Source: DYIU01 sp038326775
GTDB taxonomy: Bacteria > Actinomycetota > Geothermincolia > Fen-727 > Anoxymicrobiaceae
DNA: 9,832 nucleotides
Direction of reading: 5' to 3'
Assembly (NCBI GenBank): GCA_038326775.1
Contig: JBBQKJ010000082.1
Location: 1 to 9,832, forward strand
The notes under the pieces were generated by a model. It searched no databases. It was not told where the DNA came from and worked only from the letters and a program-made list of their open reading frames with translations. The position numbers and the translations under genes are program-made. Positions 4,896 to 9,832 of the stretch are shown in pieces. How positions within the stretch are numbered: the stretch's first letter is position 1; every line of letters starts with the position of its first letter.

Positions 4896-7278
4896 GCGTC
4901 TCCCGGGCTATTATCTCGTCCTGTATCTCCTTGCCCAGCATCACGAAATAGGCGTTGTAACCGGTCACGCGCACCAGCAGGTTCGAGTACTCCTTCGGGT
5001 TCTGCTGGGCCTCCCTGAGCGTCTCCGGGTCTATCACGTTTATCTGCAACGCGGTGCCGCCTTTTTCGCCGTACCCCCTGAGGTAAGACGCAAGCTTTTC
5101 GACGCGCTCTTCACCGTGGAGCAGGGACGGGTTGAATGATATGGTGTGTGAGTCGCCGTTGGGGGCGCTCTCAAGCCCCAGCTTTCCAAGCGATGCCGCA
5201 ACCGCGGTCGGGCCCTTCCTGTCGGTCCCGGCGACCGGGCAGAGCCCGTTTGAAAGGAATGTGCCGCGCCTGCGCCCGTCGGGTGTGGCGGCGGTGCTGG
5301 GCGCATAAGCTATCCAGTAGTTCCAGGAGAGGTATCCACCGCGGTACCGCTTGCCGCTGGGGGTATGGTGTTTGAACACCTCTTCGGTCCAGAACCTCGA
5401 CAGGTACCTGGCCACCCCGTCGGCGTAGTCATCGTCGTTACCGTACTTGGGCGCCTTATTGATGAGAGTCTGCCTGAGCTTTTCGTGCCCCTCGTAGTTG
5501 GCCTCGATAGCGCTTATCAGCTCTTCCATCGAGACGGCACCCTCCTCGTAGACCAGCTTCTTCACGGCTGTCAGCGAGTCGGCGGCCGTGGCAAAGGCCA
5601 CGCCCTCAACTGTCACGAAGTTGTGCACGGGGCCAGCGTTGGTAACGTCCCGCCCGGACTCCGCGCAACCATCGACCAGCGCCGACAGGTAAGGTGTCGG
5701 CTCGTATCCCGCGCGGATAGAGTCGCTGAAGTCATAGAACTCTATGAACCGGTTCAGAAGCGCAAGAAGCTGGCCTTCGAACGCCGCGCGGAACTCCTCC
5801 CAGGTCTTGAACTTTCGCGGGTCGCCCGTCTTCGGCCCGAGGCGGTCGCCGGTCGCCTGGTCCGTTCCGTTGAACAGCGTCAACTCGACCGCCTTGGCCA
5901 GGTTTACGTTCACATCGACGGTGCCGGAACGGTCGTTGCCCTGGAGGGTGTTCTCCAGGCAGCCCACCGGGGCGTAGTCCCATATCATATCCTCGGGCAG
6001 GCCCTGCCAGCGCAGCGCTTCCTCGGAGGCTTCGTCGAAGTTGAGCAGGAACGGAGAACCCTGCGCGCTCGCTATCATGCCTGCGACGCGCGTCATCAGG
6101 TCGTCGGGGGTTTTCTGGTGCAGCCTGACGTTGGGCTTGGGCTCGAGGAGGTTCATCTCCTCGATGACGTCCAGTATCAGCCAGGTCAGATCGTTTGACG
6201 CATCCTCGCCGTCGGGGCCGTGCCCGCCGATAGTGATGAGCTGCCCGTAGCCGCTGGTCACCCCGCGAATACGCATGACCCTCCAGATGAAGTCGTAAGC
6301 GTAGTTGGGCTTTATCCACCAGCAGTCGAGGAGTTCCCTCGCCTGCTCACGGGTCATTCGCCCGGAATCGATGTCATCCCGGTAGTACGGGTATAGGTAC
6401 TGGTCGATTCGGCCCGGTGAGAGGCCGGGCCCCGGGTATGACTCCTGCACCATGACAAGCATGTGAATGAACCAGAGGGCCTGCAGGGCTTCATGGAACG
6501 TCTCCGGCGGCTCCCACGGGACTTTCCGACAGATGCGCGCTATCTCTATCAGCTCGGCTTTCCTCGCCGGGTCCGCACAATCGTCGGCGAGCCGGCCAGC
6601 CTCACGGGCGTAACGCTCCGCCAGCTCGCGCGCGCCCTCACAACATATTATCAAGGCGGAGAGGAACTCCTTTCGGCCGTCATCAGCCGCCTTGTCGCGC
6701 AGCTCCTTGAAGTAACCGGCCAGGCCCTTCAACCCCATCTTCAACGCCCGCGGGTAGTCCGGGATAATGTGACCAGGCGTGGCCCCCGAGTTGCCCATGC
6801 CGTGGTTGTTGAGCAGCCCTATGCCCTCGAGCCACTTGTCCGTCTTCTTCCCCCAGGCCTTCGCCTCTGCCCGGTTCTGCGCGCGGGACAGCGCCACGTT
6901 GTACTGCCCGCCCACGATCAGCTCCCCGTCGAGAATCTGCACCGGCAAGTGTTTGCTCACCACTTCGCGGAAGAAGGTTGCCACCCGTACGACATGCGGC
7001 CTGTCCCAGAAACCGGCCGGAAGCTCGACCCTGGTAGCGAACAGCGGCAGCGACTCCATGAAAGCCTTGTGAAACGCGAGGAGGTCCGGGACGACGCCCC
7101 AGAGCGCAGGGGACCACATCGTGTCCCACTCGGTGCCCGTTGTGAAAGGCATGATCTCGTTGTGGAACTCGCGCTCGTGGATGTTCACGTACTCGTCCCT
7201 GAGCCTTGTTACCCGCTCCGGGAGCTCACTGGACGGGTTCCACAGCTCCTCGGCACCTAGCGCGCATGAGTCTTTCAT
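4885..7278 (-). CDS. Glycyl-radical enzyme of C-x-E type, substrate unknown
   Basis: The product is 797 aa, typical for glycyl-radical enzymes of the pyruvate-formate-lyase superfamily. The glycyl loop near the C-terminus reads LLVRVTGYNAYFV, with the radical on Gly773. The thiyl-radical cysteine is Cys440 in WDYAPVGCLENTLQGNDRSG. It is followed by Leu and Glu442, the C-x-E arrangement of diol dehydratases, choline lyase and arylacetate decarboxylases, and not the adjacent Cys pair of true pyruvate formate-lyase. Other family blocks are GATPGHIIPDY (165-175), AADSLTAVKKLVYEEG (566-580), KYGNDDDYAD (611-620), TPDGRR (665-670) and GPTA (689-692). No small subunit gene of the benzylsuccinate-synthase or hydroxyphenylacetate-decarboxylase kind is present. 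The ATG at 7278 is preceded by GGAGG with a 6-nt spacer; a TTG 30 nt further upstream is poorly placed. The activase follows immediately. Decarboxylase, dehydratase or another lyase are all open. Confidence 0.94.
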   Translation of the reverse strand: MKDSCALGAEELWNPSSELPERVTRLRDEYVNIHEREFHNEIMPFTTGTEWDTMWSPALWGVVPDLLAFHKAFMESLPLFATRVELPAGFWDRPHVVRVATFFREVVSKHLPVQILDGELIVGGQYNVALSRAQNRAEAKAWGKKTDKWLEGIGLLNNHGMGNSGATPGHIIPDYPRALKMGLKGLAGYFKELRDKAADDGRKEFLSALIICCEGARELAERYAREAGRLADDCADPARKAELIEIARICRKVPWEPPETFHEALQALWFIHMLVMVQESYPGPGLSPGRIDQYLYPYYRDDIDSGRMTREQARELLDCWWIKPNYAYDFIWRVMRIRGVTSGYGQLITIGGHGPDGEDASNDLTWLILDVIEEMNLLEPKPNVRLHQKTPDDLMTRVAGMIASAQGSPFLLNFDEASEEALRWQGLPEDMIWDYAPVGCLENTLQGNDRSGTVDVNVNLAKAVELTLFNGTDQATGDRLGPKTGDPRKFKTWEEFRAAFEGQLLALLNRFIEFYDFSDSIRAGYEPTPYLSALVDGCAESGRDVTNAGPVHNFVTVEGVAFATAADSLTAVKKLVYEEGAVSMEELISAIEANYEGHEKLRQTLINKAPKYGNDDDYADGVARYLSRFWTEEVFKHHTPSGKRYRGGYLSWNYWIAYAPSTAATPDGRRRGTFLSNGLCPVAGTDRKGPTAVAASLGKLGLESAPNGDSHTISFNPSLLHGEERVEKLASYLRGYGEKGGTALQINVIDPETLREAQQNPKEYSNLLVRVTGYNAYFVMLGKEIQDEIIARETHEL

Positions 7279-7313
7279 GGTAAACCTCCGTTCCAGGGCA
7301 CGGCTCAAGCTCC

Positions 7314-7326
7314 ACCGTAGAATATA
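7314..7326 (-). promoter_or_regulatory. Candidate promoter of the glycyl-radical operon
   Basis: On the minus strand TATATT (7326-7321) matches five of six -10 consensus bases. It would place a transcription start near 7314 and give a leader of about 36 nt before the ATG. At the expected -35 position (7349-7344) the sequence is AGGTTC, not TTGACA-like, and the right edge of the 18-bp palindrome overlaps it. A poor -35 under a palindrome fits an activator-dependent or repressible promoter. This is inferred from sequence only. Confidence 0.5.
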
Positions 7327-7346
7327 TCACACCGCCCACATGCGAA

Positions 7347-7364
7347 CCTTGAGAGTTCTCAAGG
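7347..7364. promoter_or_regulatory. Perfect 18-bp palindrome, probable operator
   Basis: CCTTGAGAGTTCTCAAGG has two perfect 8-bp arms around a 2-bp centre. It lies in the divergent intergenic region between the glycyl-radical operon and the small membrane-protein gene. Its operon-proximal edge overlaps the presumed -35 region of the operon promoter. The geometry (8-2-8) is that of dimeric regulator sites such as some MerR-family operators. It shares CTTGAG/CTCAAG arms with the HspR HAIR element but has a different spacer, so it is not a HAIR site. No regulator gene lies in the window. Confidence 0.6.
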
Positions 7365-7401
7365 CGCGAACGGGTCTTCAGGCCACCGTATTCGCCCCTG
7401 T

Positions 7402-7430
7402 TTGTCCGGCGGTGGCATCGCTGATAAGCT
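7402..7430 (+). promoter_or_regulatory. Candidate promoter of the small membrane-protein gene
   Basis: TTGTCC (7402-7407; four of six -35 bases) and TAAGCT (7425-7430; fits the loose TANNNT -10 pattern) are separated by exactly 17 bp. A start near 7437 would leave a leader of about 37 nt carrying the GGAGG site. The match is modest and could be chance. Confidence 0.35.
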
Positions 7431-7473
7431 AGCCGTGCAGTCCTGCGTCCCGGCCGGAACCTGGAGGTTTGTC

Positions 7474-7902
7474 ATGGACGAACGAAAGAGGCCGCTTGCG
7501 ATGAGTGTACTTTCCGGTCTGCTTGCCTTCACGGGGCTCGCCACCGCGCTTTTCTGGATCCTTTTCTTTGCCGGAAAGATCGAGGCTACCGAGACCGAGC
7601 AGGACGAGGCGTTCGAAAAGGCTTTCCCGGTCGCCGACTCCTGGATGATAACCTGCGCCCTCATCGCGGCAAGGAACATCCTCAGAATGAACCGCAAAGG
7701 GTTTTTCGCCGGCGCGGCCGCGGGAAGCGCCCTTGTGTTTCTGGCCTGCCTCGATATCCTCTACTCGCTTGAGAACAAGAAGTACTGGCCGCTGGACCCC
7801 GACCGCGCACAGATGCTGGTGATCAACCTGTGGACGATCGGGCTTGGTAGCATGACGCTTAACCTCCTGTGGAAGCACCGGGATGTGTTTCAGGGAGATT
7901 GA
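7474..7902 (+). CDS. Small four-helix membrane protein, function unknown
   Basis: This 142-aa protein has four apparent membrane segments: about 9-33 (very hydrophobic, LLAFTGLATALFWILFF), 55-70, 77-99 (FFAGAAAGSALVFLACLDIL) and 111-133 (MLVINLWTIGLG). A strongly acidic stretch, KIEATETEQDEAFEK (35-49), lies between the first two helices. The N-terminus is short and basic (MDERKRP), so by the positive-inside rule both ends should be cytoplasmic and the acidic loop outside. I chose the ATG at 7474 because GGAGG sits 6 nt upstream; the frame is open back to 7402, but those codons have no ribosome site. I do not recognise the family. It is transcribed divergently from the glycyl-radical operon and shares its regulatory region, so a linked role is possible but unproven. 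Confidence 0.75.
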   Translation: MDERKRPLAMSVLSGLLAFTGLATALFWILFFAGKIEATETEQDEAFEKAFPVADSWMITCALIAARNILRMNRKGFFAGAAAGSALVFLACLDILYSLENKKYWPLDPDRAQMLVINLWTIGLGSMTLNLLWKHRDVFQGD

Positions 7903-7935
7903 CCCGGGGCTAACGTTCCCCCATGTAGGAAAGCG
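7903..7935. other. Short convergent gap, no clear terminator
   Basis: The 33-bp space between the two convergent 3' ends holds GGGG / CCCC and TTCCCC / GGGGAA (7916-7921 and 7939-7944) complementary segments. Neither makes a long stem with a T-run, so I cannot call an intrinsic terminator for either gene. Confidence 0.4.
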
Positions 7936-9135
7936 CTAGGGGAAGTCTGCCCTGGGGGGTTTTCGCCGTAAGAGCATGCTGAGGACCGCGGTTATGAGTA
8001 AAAGGAGCATCGCGTAGGCCCCGCAGGCAACCAGGAAAAGCCATAACGCAGACGCCCCGCCTGCCGTGCCGGTTGCCCCGGAGGCGGGCCCCGGCGCCAG
8101 CTTAAGGCTAACCCCGCCAGGGCTTGCCGGGCTTACCCGCGAGGACACAACGGACGATAGGCCGGCCCCTGCGGTCCCGGGACCCCGCTCAGTGCCGTTC
8201 TGCGACTCAGGAACAGCCTCGAGCGAAGACGCGAGCGGGAAATATTCCCCCTCAACTGACGGCGTTGCCATTGATGTCGTCATGACGGGCTGAGACTCGA
8301 CGCCCCCGGAATACTGGAAGTGGCCGTCGCCGGCCTGCAGGGACTCGAGGTAGCCCAGGGAATCGTTGCCCTCAAACGCCCAGTCTTCCGATGAAGGGTC
8401 CTCCCCGGCAGCGTTGACAGCGCGAATCACCGTTGAGGTGGCCTGAGCGTCCGAGCCTTTAGCGGCCCCGGAAAAACCGCCGTCGGCGTTGATTCGCCCT
8501 CTGAGAAGCTCGAGCGCGCGATCGATGCTTTCCTGAACGTCCTCCTCGACCGCGATGAGCGCCTCTACCGCCAGGGCGGTGTCTTTTACTATCACCGTGT
8601 CCGACTCACCCCATCCGCCGTCGGCGCGCTGCTGTCCCACCAGCCACTCCATGCTGCCGGGCGGTACAGTCTCCCCGGACGCGACGAGCGCGATGACTCC
8701 CCAGCAGTGCTCCTCGATATCGGCCCCGATCTTCCCATCAGCCGCGGTGCTCGCCTCTATGAGCGCGATGAGGTCCCGCCCGGCAACCGCCCTGGGGTTG
8801 CCGCCGGCGGAGGCCAGGGTGAGCGCCACCAGCTCGAAATCGCTCAACGCGCTTGTCGTCGCGGCGTTGCTGTTGATATAGGTGGCGGGATCTTCTCCGG
8901 ACCTTGACCAGGAAAGGGGTTCTTCACCGGCCGCAACACCCGCCATCACTGCCCAGCAGGTTGTCCTCAAATCGGAAGACGCTCCAGGCTCCGAGAAGCC
9001 TCCATCGGCATTCTGCCTCTCTCTTAGGTACGCGACAGCCTCCGCTGACCCGTAACCGGGAACCTGTGCCTGAGCGGCAGCGGGCAGCGCGAGCAGTAAC
9101 GCTATTAAGCATATGACGCAAGTCTTAATCGACAT
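7936..9135 (-). CDS. Secreted, membrane-anchored protein with prenyltransferase/squalene-cyclase-type repeats
   Basis: The product is 399 aa. Residues 1-23 form a signal peptide (VICLIALLLALPAAAQA, probable cut after AQA). The exported part carries alpha-helical repeats of the terpene-cyclase/prenyltransferase kind, marked by Q-x-x-DGG-F/W turns at about 41-47 (QNADGGF), 133 (degenerate, ADGKIG), 169-175 (QRADGGW), 216-221 (NADGGF) and 267-273 (QAGDGHF). These helices build alpha-alpha barrels, also used by cobalamin-binding intrinsic-factor-like proteins. The region 285-360 is low in complexity, rich in Ser, Gly, Ala and Pro, and looks like a flexible linker. A membrane helix (363-388) and a basic tail (RRKPPRADFP) follow. 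No catalytic DxDD motif of squalene-hopene cyclases is seen, so a binding or scaffold role is more likely than cyclisation. Its 3' end lies 33 nt from that of the small membrane-protein gene. Confidence 0.85.
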   Translation of the reverse strand: MSIKTCVICLIALLLALPAAAQAQVPGYGSAEAVAYLRERQNADGGFSEPGASSDLRTTCWAVMAGVAAGEEPLSWSRSGEDPATYINSNAATTSALSDFELVALTLASAGGNPRAVAGRDLIALIEASTAADGKIGADIEEHCWGVIALVASGETVPPGSMEWLVGQQRADGGWGESDTVIVKDTALAVEALIAVEEDVQESIDRALELLRGRINADGGFSGAAKGSDAQATSTVIRAVNAAGEDPSSEDWAFEGNDSLGYLESLQAGDGHFQYSGGVESQPVMTTSMATPSVEGEYFPLASSLEAVPESQNGTERGPGTAGAGLSSVVSSRVSPASPGGVSLKLAPGPASGATGTAGGASALWLFLVACGAYAMLLLLITAVLSMLLRRKPPRADFP

Positions 9136-9141
9136 GCTTAC

Positions 9142-9170
9142 ATGTTAGGGCGTGGCGGCCCGCGACACAA
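9142..9170 (-). promoter_or_regulatory. Candidate leaderless promoter of the repeat-protein gene
   Basis: Read on the minus strand, TTGTGT and TAACAT are separated by exactly 17 bp, and the A of the start ATG lies 7 nt after the -10 hexamer. Transcription would begin on or next to the start codon. This agrees with the absence of any Shine-Dalgarno sequence before this ATG, unlike every minus-strand gene to its left. Leaderless genes with a TANNNT element at this distance are common in Actinomycetota and Deinococcota. Confidence 0.55.
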
Positions 9171-9199
9171 ACCCGGTCCCCGGCCGGGCCCCAAAACGA

Positions 9200-9205
9200 T
9201 ATACT
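9200..9205 (+). promoter_or_regulatory. Candidate -10 element of the transporter gene
   Basis: TATACT matches five of six -10 consensus bases and would start transcription near 9212, about 30 nt before the transporter ATG. No TTGACA-like -35 is seen 16-18 bp upstream, where the sequence is GC-rich. The element is about 40 bp upstream of the divergent repeat-protein promoter. Confidence 0.35.
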
Positions 9206-9241
9206 GGGCGAGTTGGCTTACCGAAGGGCAGGCACCGCGAT

Positions 9242-9832
9242 ATGAAAAACGAACGCTCGGAAAGACATATATGGGCCTTCTATCCTTTGATGATAGTCCC
9301 AGGCATCGTCCTGCTTCTGGCTCCCTCGACCGTCGAGACCATAATGGAGTACTTCAACTTCCGAGAGAGCCTCGGCGGGCTTCTGCAGGTCTCTTACTTC
9401 GCCGGCGGCGTGCTCGGGATCCTCTTTATCACGCGCCTCATGCAGAAGTTCGACGTAAAGCAGATCGCCCTGTCTCAGGTTGTGTTGCTGTCGGTTTCCC
9501 TGCTGGCGGCGTCGTTCTCGCCATGGTATCCGCTGCTGCTCGCGTTCCTGGTGGTGGCCGGCTTTGCCAACGGTATCCTCATTGCCTTCCCTGGAGTGTA
9601 TGTGACCAGGGTATCCACCGGTCACAGCCACGGCGCCCAGAACGTTCTCTACGGCTTCTTCGCGCTGGGCGTGGTTACCGGGCCTCTTCTGTGCTCCGCG
9701 ATAATCAACGACAACCCGGAGATGTGGCGTTGGGCCTTCAGGGTTCCCGCCCTGTTGATACTGCCGCTGGCGGTGCCGGTTGCCCATGTGACGTTCGAGC
9801 GGCTCAAAAACGTGAAGACGCTTTCGCTCGAT
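9242..9832 (+). CDS. Major facilitator superfamily transporter, N-terminal half (cut by window end)
   Basis: The first 197 codons are present and the frame is still open at the window edge. They encode six hydrophobic segments: about 10-29, 45-66, 75-93, 97-121, 134-155 and 164-183. These are the N-terminal six-helix bundle of a 12-helix major facilitator. Family-like features are the glycine-rich fourth helix (VVAGFANGILIAFPGVYV) and the fifth-helix motif QNVLYGFFALGVVTGPLL, which resembles the N-x-x-x-x-F-F-x-x-G-x-x-x-G-P pattern of fucose/sugar-type members. The basic loop after helix 2 (TRLMQKFDVKQ) is shorter than the classic RxGRR motif. The ATG is the only in-frame start nearby; AGGGCAGG about 11 nt upstream is a weak ribosome site. 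Substrate cannot be told. Confidence 0.82.
   Translation, partial: MKNERSERHIWAFYPLMIVPGIVLLLAPSTVETIMEYFNFRESLGGLLQVSYFAGGVLGILFITRLMQKFDVKQIALSQVVLLSVSLLAASFSPWYPLLLAFLVVAGFANGILIAFPGVYVTRVSTGHSHGAQNVLYGFFALGVVTGPLLCSAIINDNPEMWRWAFRVPALLILPLAVPVAHVTFERLKNVKTLSLD

Noticed and set aside
5365..6198. 277-codon plus-strand open frame, plus another of 265 codons at 6463-7260
   Set aside because: Both are antisense to the glycyl-radical gene, show no motifs and have no ribosome site; they mirror its codon periodicity.
4885..7278. True pyruvate formate-lyase (pflB)
   Set aside because: The active site is GCLE, not the adjacent Cys-Cys pair, and the activase has a ferredoxin insert that pyruvate-formate-lyase activase lacks.
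7279..7308. Ten-codon N-terminal extension of the glycyl-radical enzyme from a TTG
   Set aside because: The TTG has only a badly spaced GGAG one base upstream, while the ATG at 7278 has GGAGG with a 6-nt spacer.
7347..7364. HspR HAIR or SoxR operator
   Set aside because: The arms resemble CTTGAG...CTCAAG, but HAIR needs a longer spacer, and the SoxR box has the arms in the opposite order.
7359..7697. Minus-strand open frames opposite the small membrane-protein gene
   Set aside because: The plus-strand frame has a correctly spaced GGAGG and coherent membrane helices. The minus frames (also 7429-7878) look like shadows.
9218..9787. 189-codon minus-strand frame at the right edge
   Set aside because: It is antisense to a clear transporter and its translation is charged low-complexity sequence.
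1..9832. CRISPR arrays, insertion sequences, tRNA or rRNA genes
   Set aside because: No regularly spaced direct repeats, transposase-like frames, terminal inverted repeats or tRNA/rRNA signatures were seen on either strand.

Overview
The window is a GC-rich bacterial chromosome segment (around 60% G+C by eye) with tightly packed genes and strong Shine-Dalgarno sequences. A glycyl-radical enzyme with its activase means at least part of this organism's life is anaerobic, because such enzymes are destroyed by oxygen. The mix of glycyl-radical enzyme, acyl-CoA dehydrogenase, tandem FMN-barrel protein, epoxide-hydrolase-type hydrolase and an apparently leaderless secreted-protein gene would fit an anaerobic Actinomycetota lineage. 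That placement is a guess from gene content and not a demonstrated assignment.

Layout: (1) At the left edge is the C-terminal end of a plus-strand alpha/beta hydrolase (stop at 176), followed by about 150 bp of convergent intergenic DNA. (2) From 7278 down to 329, on the minus strand, lies a compact five-gene run in the order glycyl-radical enzyme, its radical-SAM activase, a tandem split-barrel FMN-binding-like protein, an acyl-CoA dehydrogenase and a GH51 alpha-L-arabinofuranosidase. Junctions are an 11-nt overlap and gaps of 11, 26 and 51 nt, so one transcript is likely. A TATATT -10 element and a perfect 18-bp palindrome lie upstream of the first gene. (3) Divergent from it is a small four-helix membrane protein (7474-7902) of unknown function. 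(4) A minus-strand secreted, membrane-anchored protein with prenyltransferase/terpene-cyclase-type alpha-helical repeats (7936-9135) converges on that gene; its promoter looks leaderless. (5) At the right edge is a divergent major-facilitator transporter, cut by the window end.

How the genes could work together: the five-gene run looks like an anaerobic catabolic unit. The cytoplasmic GH51 enzyme would release L-arabinose or a de-arabinosylated product. The glycyl-radical enzyme, switched on by its dedicated activase, would carry out a dehydration, decarboxylation or C-X bond cleavage. Its active site has the C-x-E arrangement, not the Cys-Cys pair of pyruvate formate-lyase. The acyl-CoA dehydrogenase and flavin-barrel protein would handle redox chemistry on the product. 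The substrate is unknown, and I know of no described pathway with this exact set, so this unit is the best candidate for something undescribed in the window.
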